This document shows, one piece after another, positions 23,841 through 33,012 of a DNA stretch of 64,000 bases (position 1 is the stretch's first letter; each line of letters begins with the position of its first letter). The notes below the pieces were generated by a model. It was not told the DNA's origin. It searched no databases and was given only the letters and a program-made list of their open reading frames with translations. The DNA comes from Pseudobdellovibrionaceae bacterium (GTDB taxonomy: Bacteria > Bdellovibrionota > Bdellovibrionia > Bdellovibrionales > UBA1609). The stretch covers positions 930,001-994,000 of the forward strand of contig CP060220.1 in NCBI GenBank assembly GCA_023898385.1, read 5' to 3'. The position numbers and the translations under genes were made by a program.

Positions 23841-25454
23841 TTACGGTTCACAATACAAAACCTCTGAGGCCGATGGTGTGGCGGCATATGTGGCACTTTG
23901 TAAGGTGGCCTGATCAATAAGTGTGTTGATATCTACATTGGATGTGGTTTCAACTGGTCCCGCACTTTCGTTTAACGTCAAAGTGGAGTCAGTTAAGGTG
24001 AAGTCCCACCACTCGGCGCAGTCGTATTGGGCAACGCTGCCATCAAAATTGATTTTAGTAATGAGTGCTCCTAAAGTCACTGAGTATCCAGCAAGCTTAA
24101 TGGATTGATCTTCAGCCTCGGCGAGGTCGTAAAAAAATGAATCCCTGGACAAACTCTTACCCCATAGAAAACTGCCTGTATCGGACACGCTGATCACTAC
24201 TGGCTGATTTGAAGAATTAAAACCCACGGCAAAATACTGGCCGTTACTCAACTGTCGAACCCTGTTAAGACCCACGCTGGTTTCCACGGGCCTCCATACC
24301 CAAATTATATTGCCGCTACCATCAACTTTTACAATCACCGGCTGCCCACTTATTTCTCCCAACAGAACAAAGTGACCGTCAATGGTTGATGAAATATCCA
24401 AAAAAGAACCCAATGTCCCTGGGCCGACATCAAAAACCTTGTTCACCAACGGCACGCCCGCATTTGTTAATTTCAAAAACCACAAATACCGGTCCCCTCC
24501 GCCCGTCTCCATGCTACCAACACCTAAAATGTCATCAGATGATCCTGACTGCGCAACCTTATACAGAGCACTATCCTTTGTTGAATCCCCATCGAACCGT
24601 TTCTGCCATTCAATAATTCCGGCCGCATTTGTATTTATGATCATGCCTCCATCGCTGCCAGACATTACATTTACTGATTCCCCTACAAGAGTAAGACCGC
24701 CATCGCCCATACCCACTGAGTCATAAACATACACTCGACTCCCAAACGTTGAATTAACAAAATCGCGAGCCCATAGCGGCTCCCCAGTATCTAAGTCCAA
24801 TGCCAGCGCCATACCATAAAACGAGTTCTTTTTCCCGGCCACATAAACAGTAGATCCCATAACAGCGCCATTATCAAAAAAGTGCATCTTCAACGCCCGC
24901 TCCCAAACCAACTCTCCGGCGTTGGTTTCGCGACGAACATACACTCTGTTGCCACCGTCTATGTAATAACCCACATATATTTGATCGCTCGAGCCCGGCA
25001 CGGGAATAATGCGAAATAAACCCGACGATGATCCAAGCGACAGGAACCGAATCGGATAAGGGTACCTCGTGTATTCCACGGTGATAGGATCTGGCAAACC
25101 ATTGACTGAAATATTGGCCCCGCCAACATAGGAGATGGTCACCGAACCATAGCTCAAGGGTGTTAGAACTAACGTGTACTCGGAACCACTTCCAAGCACT
25201 TGTGTTATTGATGCGTTTTGCACATCAAAGTGAGTTTCACTTAATCCACTTACAGGACCAGAAAACTCAACCCGAACTTCTATGGTCGAGCTATAAGTTT
25301 TATCTGAAAACGACCCCACAAAAGAAATCTGCGCAGAAACCGCCTGATTTTTTATAGCGCCATTGATCTGGTTGTCCGCCAGCTGACAGGACACAAGAAT
25401 ACATAGAACTATTCCCCCACCCAACAGCTGACTTGTCGATTTCAACCAGTTCAC
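23841..25454 (-). CDS. lipoprotein with Ig-like domain and beta-propeller-type repeats
   Basis: A 537-residue exported protein. The GTG at 25454 is chosen as start: it has AGGGAGAG 8 bases upstream and opens a signal peptide ending at ILVSC, so Cys is lipidated. The frame is open a further 55 codons upstream but that stretch has no signal character. After CQLADNQINGAIKNQ comes an Ig-like domain (about residues 30-125; EVRVEFSGPVSGLSETHFDVQNA and YTLVLTP resemble bacterial Ig-like repeats). Then ~400 residues of repeated strand motifs follow (GNRVYVRRETNAGELVWERAL, GGMIINTNAAGIIEWQKRF, PVIVKVDGSGNIIWVW), suggesting a PQQ-like/SBBP propeller. The SCQLADN lipoprotein start is shared with the 13483-15159 protein. 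It is probably a cell-surface protein. Confidence 0.72.
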   Translation of the reverse strand: MNWLKSTSQLLGGGIVLCILVSCQLADNQINGAIKNQAVSAQISFVGSFSDKTYSSTIEVRVEFSGPVSGLSETHFDVQNASITQVLGSGSEYTLVLTPLSYGSVTISYVGGANISVNGLPDPITVEYTRYPYPIRFLSLGSSSGLFRIIPVPGSSDQIYVGYYIDGGNRVYVRRETNAGELVWERALKMHFFDNGAVMGSTVYVAGKKNSFYGMALALDLDTGEPLWARDFVNSTFGSRVYVYDSVGMGDGGLTLVGESVNVMSGSDGGMIINTNAAGIIEWQKRFDGDSTKDSALYKVAQSGSSDDILGVGSMETGGGDRYLWFLKLTNAGVPLVNKVFDVGPGTLGSFLDISSTIDGHFVLLGEISGQPVIVKVDGSGNIIWVWRPVETSVGLNRVRQLSNGQYFAVGFNSSNQPVVISVSDTGSFLWGKSLSRDSFFYDLAEAEDQSIKLAGYSVTLGALITKINFDGSVAQYDCAEWWDFTLTDSTLTLNESAGPVETTSNVDINTLIDQATLQSATYAATPSASEVLYCEP

Positions 25455-25789
25455 GTCAAGACTCTCCCTAAAAAGAATTTCCAAATTCCATGGCTCCACT
25501 GTGATCACCTTTTCTACCCATGCCATGAATTCAGAACTCGGTACGATTAACGGTTTAATTGTCTCACACTTTTGGGCCACCCAACAATAGTGAAAGGTGC
25601 CATTTGTCAACATCGCCACCTATTACATCCTGCTGACCGACGGGGCGACGATCACCCCCTTTCTCAAATTTCAACGTCTTAAATTGAGAAAATTTGAGAA
25701 CCCACCGATGGATTATAACCACGACAATTTCACACTAACTCAGTATGAACATTATTGGTTCTATTTTTTATCTACATGCGGCAGACACC
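25455..25789. other. 335-base gene-free spacer with an inverted repeat
   Basis: There is no supportable gene. It contains the upstream region of the lipoprotein at 23841-25454 and the downstream region of the HTTM gene. The only structure is an inverted repeat at 25661-25700 (listed separately). Confidence 0.6.
25661..25700. repeat. AT-rich inverted repeat
   Basis: TTCTCAAATTT (25661-25671) and AAATTTGAGAA (25690-25700) are exact complements with an 18-base spacer that itself contains AAATTGAGA. It lies about 90 bases past the HTTM gene stop. It lacks a T-tail, so it may be an operator-like or mRNA-end structure. Confidence 0.4.
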
Positions 25790-26734
25790 CTAAGCCAATA
25801 TCCACTTATCAAATCGATTGTGCCATTGGCGAATGTATTTAGGGTCCACAAAGGGCAAATAGGCGAGCGTCATGACCAAGGCAAAAAATGGTAAGCCCAT
25901 AAAAAGACCAATAAACCCGTGCATGCCTATGCCGAGGAGTAGCCACCAGTATCTAATGCTTGATATCCACACCATCACCGGAAAATAGATTTCAAAAATC
26001 AAAGTGGTGAATGTTAAAAGCGCAACCAAAATGGGAGCATGCTGCAAAAAACTAAGATCAAACATCATGGTGTTCATATCACCAATCACATACCAAACAG
26101 CCGTGCCCTCCCACCATCCAAACCCCTTTAGCTTTTCAAGGCCCGTGTAGCCGTAAGCAATACACAGCTGCAGTTGGACAAGTCGAATCCCGACACTGCT
26201 CAAAATATCTGATTCGAGCAGCTCATGCTTTGCCACTTTCACCATGGGAGTGCGACGAAAAGCCGAACGCCACAGGTTACTGGCATTAAAATACTTGTTG
26301 TGATCAACAAAAGACAAAGCCAATAGCCAGAAAGTATTGAAGACGTCCGCTCCGTAGGCCACACCGTAATTTCGCTGCACAAACCCCACATGCAACAAAA
26401 GCACAAGCCACGTCAGGGCCCGGCCCACAAGCCCCAGAGCCAAGGCCAACAGCAGCGCTAAAAACAAAACATAGCTCCAATAAATACCCACATCTGACGA
26501 AAGAAACAGGGCCCAGGCTGGCCGAACCACTTCCGGAAACAACTTTAAAGCCATGCTGTGGTTTAGAAATCCGCTGTCGGTGTAAAACAATTCAATGTCT
26601 TGAAAGCGGATCAAATACATGAAGAACATTACAAAACCAAGCAGTGAGCGAAATAGCGAAACTTGAATAAGGTCTTGAGGCGCAAACCAAAACTGATCCC
26701 AAGTGCTAGTGAGGCGATGGAAAAATGCTTTCAC
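25790..26734 (-). CDS. HTTM-domain (vitamin K gamma-carboxylase-like) membrane protein
   Basis: A 314-residue integral membrane protein with about eight hydrophobic helices. The sequence resembles HTTM domain proteins, the family related to the membrane core of vitamin K-dependent gamma-carboxylase: SLFRSLLGFVMFFMYL, a FYTDSGFL segment, YGYTGLEKLKGFGWWEGTAVWYVIGD, and GIGMHGFIGLFMGLPFFALVM. In bacterial HTTM proteins the reaction is generally unknown. It is translated with the upstream gene through a 4-base overlap (26731-26734), so the two products probably work together. Confidence 0.8.
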   Translation of the reverse strand: MKAFFHRLTSTWDQFWFAPQDLIQVSLFRSLLGFVMFFMYLIRFQDIELFYTDSGFLNHSMALKLFPEVVRPAWALFLSSDVGIYWSYVLFLALLLALALGLVGRALTWLVLLLHVGFVQRNYGVAYGADVFNTFWLLALSFVDHNKYFNASNLWRSAFRRTPMVKVAKHELLESDILSSVGIRLVQLQLCIAYGYTGLEKLKGFGWWEGTAVWYVIGDMNTMMFDLSFLQHAPILVALLTFTTLIFEIYFPVMVWISSIRYWWLLLGIGMHGFIGLFMGLPFFALVMTLAYLPFVDPKYIRQWHNRFDKWILA

Positions 26735-27273
26735 AATAACCCCCGCTCACATTCATATTCACGAAAGGGGCCGGGAAACACCTCGTTGAGGTCATACACA
26801 TCGCCCCTAAGATCTTGGGCCTTTTCAATGCCCACAATCTGCTGTCTGGTGATACGAACGGATAACTTGGTGGCTCCCGTATGCACCTGACATAACCAGG
26901 GCAACAAGAAATCTTTAAACTTGACCTCATCACTGGTTGTAAACATGCCGTAAGCCATACGGCGATTGTAGCCTTCTTTTGACAAATACTGAGGCCTTTT
27001 TGCCGGCGGAAACCGTAAGAGATCTGGGACTCCGTCACCGTCGCTATCTTGAGATTCTCCATCTTCATCAAGAACTTCGTACTCTACCCATGTGGTCACA
27101 GGTGCTGGCGAAAAAAACTGCCAGCTGGTATTTATGGTGAGCCAATTTAAATAAGAAGAATAGTAGGGGTACAGGGTGCGACCAAGCAGTGATCCGCCGT
27201 TGGGCCCCACCACCACCGCCATCAGATGGTACAGAATCAGGCCAGAAAGAACAATCTTGGCAACCTTTTTCAT
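26731..27273 (-). CDS. HTTM-partner protein, single-pass, unknown function
   Basis: A 180-residue protein with one N-terminal membrane segment (about residues 6-22) and a periplasmic domain. The SWQFFSPAP segment and the adjacency to an HTTM gene are typical of the small partners found with bacterial HTTM proteins. An acidic stretch EDGESQDSDGDGVPDLL (about residues 71-87) resembles a calcium-binding DxDxDG loop. It shares 1 base with the scpB stop region and 4 with the HTTM gene, so it lies in a scpA-scpB-partner-HTTM transcript. No reaction can be assigned. Confidence 0.68.
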   Translation of the reverse strand: MKKVAKIVLSGLILYHLMAVVVGPNGGSLLGRTLYPYYSSYLNWLTINTSWQFFSPAPVTTWVEYEVLDEDGESQDSDGDGVPDLLRFPPAKRPQYLSKEGYNRRMAYGMFTTSDEVKFKDFLLPWLCQVHTGATKLSVRITRQQIVGIEKAQDLRGDVYDLNEVFPGPFREYECERGLL

Positions 27274-28631
27274 TAAAGATCCAGAGGCTTATCTCCGCCG
27301 GATCCTGGCTCACTAGGTTCTGGTGGATTTTCATCAAATACAGCAAGATCCTCTGCCAACTTTCCCATCATTTCTGATACCGAGCGAGAAGTGCCTGTTT
27401 GTTCCTTCGGGACGTCCTGTTCAGTGGCCGCCGAGGTGTCGCTCTCTGCTTGGGCCAATCTTGTCTTGTCAACCTCTGGTTGGGTATCCTCTTGCGATTC
27501 TGAAACTTCGGCTACTTTCACTTCTTCAGAAACTCCATCGCCAGACTCTGATGCTTTTGCGGTCACTTCTTCAGCCAATCGAGCTTCGTATTTTTCAAGC
27601 CACCGCTGGTCTTTGTCTTCGACAGGATCACCCATAACCAGAGCTTCACGAATATCCTGAGCCCGCTCGGCGTCTCGCCTTTCTTTTTGTCGGCGCTTTT
27701 CTTCTTCGAAAAATTCAGATGAAGTGGTGATGTCGGCCAATTGCTCAGTGATCTTACCTAGCTCTTCTTCACTCTCTGAATAACTCTCTCCCACCTCTTT
27801 TGACATGGAATGAGTCACATCTGAGAGAGTTTCCTTTTCGTCCTCAATGTCACCGATGCCTTCAGGGATCAGTTCATCAATTTCACTGAGACTTGGAAGT
27901 TCTTGCAGATTTCTTAAGCCGAAAATTTCTAAGAACTTTTTAGTCGTTGCATACAACATAGGCTTACCCGGAGCCTCACTTTTACCCGCAAAGGTAATAA
28001 TGTTTTTCTCCATCAACCCACGCAAAAGGTGCCCAGACTCCACACCCCGCACCTCATCCACATCGTGTTTAATGCAAGGCTGCTTATAGGCCACTATAGA
28101 CAACACCTCAAGGGCTGGACCTGAAAGTTTAAAAGGCCGCCCTTTGACTGAACCCTTAATGAAATTCATGTGATCTATTTTCGTTCGCAACTGGTATCCA
28201 TGGGTGACTTCTTCAAGGGTCACACCACGATTGGGGCTAGCATATTCAATTTGCAATTTCTCAACGGCGCGACGAATATCTTTGGTTCTTATGTTGGTCC
28301 CCTTAAAGGGCGCCTTCAGTGCACCTAGTGATTGCGGCTTATCTGTTGCAAATAACAAACTTTCCACAATACCCATTAATGTGTCTTCGTCGACAAACTG
28401 GGTTTCTTCCACTTCCGCACTCTCAAAGTCTTCTAGCTCTGTGCCGTCAGCCACGCGAAGATCATCTTGGTCTTCAAGATCATCCGAGGCCTCCATCTCT
28501 TGGTCCCCGTCGGCATCGACCTCCGCCGTCATTAGACCCTCGTCATCAAAGCCTTCTTCAAGTTCACTGGGATCTAAAACCAATGTAGTGTCGTCATCAA
28601 ACACTTCGTCAAACTCTTCTGAGTCACTCAT
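27273..28631 (-). CDS. scpB: ScpB, segregation and condensation protein B, with long acidic extensions
   Basis: Condensin-complex subunit (with SMC and ScpA) acting in chromosome organisation. The winged-helix core is in about residues 80-260: TLMGIVESLLFATDKP, GVTLEEVTHGYQLRTK, LSGPALEVLSIVAYKQP (ScpB signature) and PGKPMLYATTKKFLEIFGLRNLQELPSL. The protein is 452 residues; typical ScpB is about 200. It carries an acidic N-terminal tail (~75 residues, EEFDEVFDDDTT) and a ~190-residue charged C-terminal tail rich in E, S and K, predicted disordered. ATGA overlap with scpA (28628-28631) shows coupling. The tails may recruit partners or regulate assembly; their role is unknown. Confidence 0.9.
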   Translation of the reverse strand: MSDSEEFDEVFDDDTTLVLDPSELEEGFDDEGLMTAEVDADGDQEMEASDDLEDQDDLRVADGTELEDFESAEVEETQFVDEDTLMGIVESLLFATDKPQSLGALKAPFKGTNIRTKDIRRAVEKLQIEYASPNRGVTLEEVTHGYQLRTKIDHMNFIKGSVKGRPFKLSGPALEVLSIVAYKQPCIKHDVDEVRGVESGHLLRGLMEKNIITFAGKSEAPGKPMLYATTKKFLEIFGLRNLQELPSLSEIDELIPEGIGDIEDEKETLSDVTHSMSKEVGESYSESEEELGKITEQLADITTSSEFFEEEKRRQKERRDAERAQDIREALVMGDPVEDKDQRWLEKYEARLAEEVTAKASESGDGVSEEVKVAEVSESQEDTQPEVDKTRLAQAESDTSAATEQDVPKEQTGTSRSVSEMMGKLAEDLAVFDENPPEPSEPGSGGDKPLDL

Positions 28632-29686
28632 ACCATACCCTCGTTATTTTCAGAGCTTGGCCCTTCGCCACGATCGATCGCTTCAAATCGAGCCTCTTCA
28701 GCCAAAATATCGTCATCCGTTGCCGCATCCACGCCCACTTGTTCCGGCGGAATTTCTTCTTCAAAGTCATTCGCAGACCATTGCAATTGACCTTCCACGG
28801 GTGCCGCCGTTTCATTGGTTTCTTCAGCCGCCTCCAGCTCATACTCTTCAGGTGTGTCTAATAACTGGGCTTCGCCAGTGACTTCGTCCATATTGAGGTC
28901 GTCTTCGTGGTTATGAACATAGTCCTCCACGCGACTGATCGCATCGTTTTCGATTTCTTTTTTCGTTTCAATATGAATATCCGCGAAGTTTTCGCTTTGA
29001 AAAAGGGCGACAAAGCCTAACTTTGCAAGTTCTAGCAAAGACAAAAACGTGATCAGCACCTGTCCTGTGTATTTTTCACCGGGAGACTCTGTTATCAACT
29101 CAGAAAAACGCAAAGTTCGTCCAGCAATCAACCGGGCTTTGATTTCAAGCACCCGCTCACTGATAGACTGAAGCTCCGTACCCACCCGATGGATGGCTTT
29201 TTTCATATTTCGCACAGCAAAACGATAGGCCGAGATCAAAGAAAACAACGGATTTTCATCCACAACAATATTGTCTTCATCATTCACTGGCTCAAAAGTC
29301 TCGCGCACACCGCGAGAGAAAACATCTCGCCCCAACAGAGGTCGCTCATACAGTTGCTTTGAAACATCTTGAAATTTTTCATACTCAAGTAGTTTTTGAA
29401 CCAGCTCTTTACGGGGATCGTGCGATTCGTCTTCTTCCCCGTCCTCGTTATATTGAGGCAGAAGCATTCGAGACTTAATATGGATCAGTGTGGCGGCCAT
29501 GGCCACAAACTCGCCGGCCAACTCTAAGTTGAGCTGCTTCATGGCTTTAATATAGTCGAAATATTGCTTTGTGATTTGGTGGATATTGATATCAAAAATA
29601 TCCATTTCTTCGCGCCGAATCAGGTGCAAAAGCAGGCCCAGCGGACCTTCAAATTTTTCTATTTGAACATGAATACTCAAAATCAA
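28628..29686 (-). CDS. scpA: ScpA, segregation and condensation protein A, with acidic C-terminal tail
   Basis: Kleisin subunit of the bacterial SMC-ScpAB condensin. The N-terminal SMC-binding part is clear: FEGPLGLLLHLIRREEMDIFDINIHQITKQYFDYI and AGEFVAMAATLIHIKSRMLLPQ; the C-terminal winged helix appears as TGQVLITFLSLLELAKLGFVALFQSENFADIHIE (about 215-248). About 100 extra acidic residues (EDDLNMDEVTGEAQLL..., EEEIPPEQ) follow; the family is usually 230-270 residues. Start: TTG at 29686 has its GAGGG directly adjacent; the in-frame TTG at 29680 has GAGGG at 6 bases and is the more likely start. It sits 190 bases downstream of an M50 protease gene, a common bacterial neighbourhood. Confidence 0.9.
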   Translation of the reverse strand: MILSIHVQIEKFEGPLGLLLHLIRREEMDIFDINIHQITKQYFDYIKAMKQLNLELAGEFVAMAATLIHIKSRMLLPQYNEDGEEDESHDPRKELVQKLLEYEKFQDVSKQLYERPLLGRDVFSRGVRETFEPVNDEDNIVVDENPLFSLISAYRFAVRNMKKAIHRVGTELQSISERVLEIKARLIAGRTLRFSELITESPGEKYTGQVLITFLSLLELAKLGFVALFQSENFADIHIETKKEIENDAISRVEDYVHNHEDDLNMDEVTGEAQLLDTPEEYELEAAEETNETAAPVEGQLQWSANDFEEEIPPEQVGVDAATDDDILAEEARFEAIDRGEGPSSENNEGMV

Positions 29687-29877
29687 CCCTCAAATTGAAT
29701 GACCCAAAACCCGTTAAACGCCCACCTCTACGGGCCATTGAAACAATGGCGCCCCTTGATTTCAACAATTCTTTTGGGATTTATCAATCTTTTCATAGGG
29801 GTAGAGATCAGTCTCAATCCCCCCTTTGAAGACAAAGGCTTGTGGGAAAAGCCATTGAACTTTGTTGACGCGCAAAG

Positions 29878-30555
29878 TTAGGAGACTGTCATCACCAGAT
29901 GAATCACCACATTCACAACACTTGAGTACAGCCAATGAATGGGCACCGCCAAATATCGAAATCCGCCCAGCACAAACATTAAAATAAGTCCCACTTGCAG
30001 AATCTGCTGCTGATCCTCTAAGAACTGATTGGCCGCCGGAGGCAAAAATCGAGCAATGACCTTTCCCCCATCAAGAGGGTGAAATGGCAAAAGGTTAAAT
30101 ACGGCCAAAATAAAGTTCAGATAAATAAAAGTATTAACAACCTCAATCCCCGCCCGCACGGCCGGCGCATCGGAATGCGACATCAACAATAAAAAAAGCG
30201 CAAGTGCCCCAACAAAGGCCAATAACACGTTTGAAAGTGGCCCCGCTAAAGCGATCCAAAACATATCCTCCTTGGGCCGACGGAGGTTTCGCGGGTTGAC
30301 CGGCACAGGCTTTGCCCAGCCAAATAAAAATCCCCACTGCGAAGCAATGGCCAAAATGGGGAGGGCCACCGTACCCACAATATCCATGTGAGCCATAGGG
30401 TTCATGGTCAATCGCCCCATCATCTCGGCGGTGTTGTCGCCTTTGAGCTTCGCCACAAAGCCATGGGCGTACTCATGAAAACACAGGGCCAATAACAAAG
30501 CGGGCCATAAAGACGCCACCTTCCATGCCATCTCAAGTAAATTGAAATCTGCCAT
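29878..30555 (-). CDS. site-2 protease family protein (M50, YwhC-type)
   Basis: A 225-residue polytopic intramembrane zinc metalloprotease. The catalytic HExxH-like motif is HEYAH (about residues 27-31) and the third ligand lies in NLLPFHPLDGGK (Asp about 156). About five hydrophobic segments are seen. It lacks a PDZ domain, unlike RseP, and matches the small YwhC/FtsH-neighbour M50 group. Substrate unknown. This M50-scpA-scpB order is frequent in bacteria. The start codon is only 25 bases from the start of the divergent FadL-type gene, so both promoters must overlap the opposite coding regions. Confidence 0.88.
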   Translation of the reverse strand: MADFNLLEMAWKVASLWPALLLALCFHEYAHGFVAKLKGDNTAEMMGRLTMNPMAHMDIVGTVALPILAIASQWGFLFGWAKPVPVNPRNLRRPKEDMFWIALAGPLSNVLLAFVGALALFLLLMSHSDAPAVRAGIEVVNTFIYLNFILAVFNLLPFHPLDGGKVIARFLPPAANQFLEDQQQILQVGLILMFVLGGFRYLAVPIHWLYSSVVNVVIHLVMTVS

Positions 30556-30580
30556 GGCATAAAGCTATACTATTTGCGCT

Positions 30581-31825
30581 ATGAAGACAAAGTTATCCCT
30601 GATCTTGATTTTAATTTTTATAACTCACCCTTCGGTGGCCGCATTTTACAACTATAATTCGGTCATGATTGGCAGTCGGGCTGCGGGAATGGGCGGAGCG
30701 TTTACCGCTCTCACTGGTGATCCGGCGGCAGTTTCTTACTACAACCCGGCCAATCTCGCCCGCATGGAAGGCTCAAGCCTTTCTGCCGCCGTGAACCTTT
30801 ATAATAAATATGAAACTCTTTTTGGTGAACAGCAGGACTTCACTGAGGCGCCGCTTCGAGTCAATCAAGGATCTATTGTGCCCGTCCCGGCAGCCAGCGG
30901 AAACGTGTACACCTTTCATAATTTTGGGCTCGGTCTTTCTATTATATCTCCTGATTTTGAAAACTACATTGGCGTGGTTGAAAGTGATGATCAATCCAGT
31001 AGCTTTCTGAACTTGAATGATTCTTCACTTTGGGTGGGCGGCAACTTGGCATTGAACCTCACTCACCAAACCAGCGTGGGCATCACCATTTATTACACTT
31101 CTCGCACATTTAACCGCTCGGTGACAGATCAACTCACCTCGGGATCCGATTCTGTGGTCACCAACGAAGAGAAAGTTTTAAAAGATAATTCGTTGGTCTA
31201 CATGCTCGGCGGGTACCACCAACTGGGCAAAAACTGGTCCACAGGTATCAGCCTGCGATTTCCCTCGCTGCCGGTGAGCGGCAGCGCTGACTACTATCGA
31301 TCCGTCATCAGCACCACATCTGGCGCCAGCACGCCGGTGAGCTTTAAGCATGTGAGGGCGCAAAGTTTAATCCCGGCAAAGGTGACCTGGGGGATAGGGT
31401 ATGAAGAAAAAAAGAAAATGACTGTGGGTTTTGATTTAAGCTACTACGCCCCCCTCACCTACAGCGATGTGGAAGAAGAACTTGCCAGCGATACCTTTTA
31501 TTTTCGTGACACTTGGAACATCAACGCCGGACTTGAGTACTATATTGAACCCTGGATCAGTCTGCGAGGTGGTTTTTTCACCAACCTCTCCTCACAGGTG
31601 AAAATCCCAGACAACCCCACTCGCCGCTTTGGGGACCACATTGATATGTTGGGCTTCACTACCAATATTGGTCTGCATACGAGTGATCTGACCACTGTCA
31701 CCCTCGGTGGTTACTACAATGGGGGCCGCGGTTACTCCACCCAAGAAGTGGGACAACAATTTAAAAAGGTTGAAAAAAGTGTTCAGACCTTTTCTTTTTT
31801 AGTGGGCACTTCGTTTAATTTTTAG
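30581..31825 (+). CDS. FadL/OMPP1/TodX-type outer-membrane transport protein
   Basis: A 414-residue outer-membrane barrel for hydrophobic compounds such as long-chain fatty acids. A signal peptide (residues 1-21, cleavage after VAA) is followed by the family opening: SRAAGMGGAFTALTGDPAAVSYYNPANLARMEG, the hatch region with the NPA motif. Many amphipathic beta-strands follow, ending in FSFLVGTSFNF with a terminal Phe. It stands next to the lipid-catabolism genes of the window only loosely, but a fatty-acid uptake role fits them. It overlaps the convergent GLUG lipoprotein by 4 bases. Confidence 0.85.
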   Translation: MKTKLSLILILIFITHPSVAAFYNYNSVMIGSRAAGMGGAFTALTGDPAAVSYYNPANLARMEGSSLSAAVNLYNKYETLFGEQQDFTEAPLRVNQGSIVPVPAASGNVYTFHNFGLGLSIISPDFENYIGVVESDDQSSSFLNLNDSSLWVGGNLALNLTHQTSVGITIYYTSRTFNRSVTDQLTSGSDSVVTNEEKVLKDNSLVYMLGGYHQLGKNWSTGISLRFPSLPVSGSADYYRSVISTTSGASTPVSFKHVRAQSLIPAKVTWGIGYEEKKKMTVGFDLSYYAPLTYSDVEEELASDTFYFRDTWNINAGLEYYIEPWISLRGGFFTNLSSQVKIPDNPTRRFGDHIDMLGFTTNIGLHTSDLTTVTLGGYYNGGRGYSTQEVGQQFKKVEKSVQTFSFLVGTSFNF

Positions 31826-33012
31826 CGCAGATAGGGGTGGTTTATTTCGTCAAAAAACCAGATGGCCGGATCCCATGAGCCAAACACAGCACTGCTGGAG
31901 GAATAAAAATAGCTTGATTGCGGTACGCCTGTGCCGTGACTGAAATTCACTGCGGCACCACCACCTGTATTCTCATAGACTGAACTTTGATCGAAGGCCG
32001 AATTGACCACTGTTGCACCTACTGCAACCAACCCAACGATGGGGCCCACTTTATTTGAGGATGAAACACCAGACACATCGGCACGTGACCATGAATCTGA
32101 AACAATACCGCTTGAAAACTGATTGTACCCCACAACTCCACCCACTTGATCCCCTCCAGCACTCATGACCTGCCCCACTACATACACCCGCCGAATCTCG
32201 GCCCCTCCATTGTAACCCGCGACACCACCCACTTGATAATTATCTGACCAAACATATCCATCAAAAAAACTATCCGCAATCAGGGCTGCCGAGGAATTTT
32301 CACCGACTAGTCCGCCTGTGCGATACGACCCATTCACATAAGCATTCACAGCCGAGACCTGACGAATCTGACCACCCGAACTCTTCCCGGCCACTACGCC
32401 CACCGAAGTGTTTCCATAAATATTTGGATTTTTAAATCGCACATTTACCACTTCGCCACTAAGGCCTATACCGTGAAATAAACCCACGTAGTCCACACCC
32501 GGTGTCCCGACGTAGAGGTCTCTAATTTCGTGCCCCTCGCCATTGAGCTGGCCCACGAACATACTTCCGGTGCCGTGACCGAGAGGATTAATGACCCCCA
32601 GCGAAACCAGGTCTAAATCTTGTTTGAGCACATAGTGTTTTTGCAAAGACAGCTCATCTGCACCCATGGCCATCAACTGCGCGGGAGTGCAAATGGTGAA
32701 GGCATTGGCCTCTGAAAGCCCATCAATGCCTGCCTCGTTAGAGTTGGCAAAGGGACCGTTTGCTATTCTGGCCGCATCACAATAAGGGGCCGGGCCTCCC
32801 GCACTGCCGCCAGATGTATTATCCCCAATCGTTCCACCGCCATTCGGATCAGAAGGGTCAGCCGCGTTGTCATCACCACTTGGAATTTTATTAAATGCAA
32901 ATATATCGAATTCTGGATCCACATTGGTACAAGCCACGTGGCTCATTCCAAACGCCAGAATAAAAAATAGAAAGGCTATTTTTTTGATCACTGAATTGTA
33001 TCTTGAGCCCAT
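31822..33012 (-). CDS. GLUG-repeat lipoprotein
   Basis: A 396-residue lipoprotein. The signal peptide ends with MSHVAC, Cys about residue 28. After a Gly/Asp-rich linker (DPNGGGTIGDNTSGGSAGG) and a DAARIANGPFANSN segment with a CTPAQLMAMG motif comes a repeated domain in residues ~160-350 with GLUG-like units: VGVVAGKSSGG, TGGLVGENSSAAL, VGGVAGYNGGAEI and VGGVVGYNQFSSG. These form beta-helical surface modules, some in adhesins and bacterial IgA proteases. It has ATG start, no palindrome at either end. It is probably exposed on the cell surface and may bind host or prey surfaces; that is inference. Confidence 0.75.
   Translation of the reverse strand: MGSRYNSVIKKIAFLFFILAFGMSHVACTNVDPEFDIFAFNKIPSGDDNAADPSDPNGGGTIGDNTSGGSAGGPAPYCDAARIANGPFANSNEAGIDGLSEANAFTICTPAQLMAMGADELSLQKHYVLKQDLDLVSLGVINPLGHGTGSMFVGQLNGEGHEIRDLYVGTPGVDYVGLFHGIGLSGEVVNVRFKNPNIYGNTSVGVVAGKSSGGQIRQVSAVNAYVNGSYRTGGLVGENSSAALIADSFFDGYVWSDNYQVGGVAGYNGGAEIRRVYVVGQVMSAGGDQVGGVVGYNQFSSGIVSDSWSRADVSGVSSSNKVGPIVGLVAVGATVVNSAFDQSSVYENTGGGAAVNFSHGTGVPQSSYFYSSSSAVFGSWDPAIWFFDEINHPYLR

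Noticed and set aside
28204..28881. 225-codon plus-strand frame opposite scpB/scpA
   Set aside because: It is the mirror image of the acidic Glu/Asp-rich coding region, giving a Ser-rich product; scpA/scpB are certain.
29699..29881. 60-codon plus-strand frame with a hydrophobic stretch between scpA and the M50 gene
   Set aside because: No ribosome site, no similarity I can see, and it is in a spacer used by minus-strand genes.
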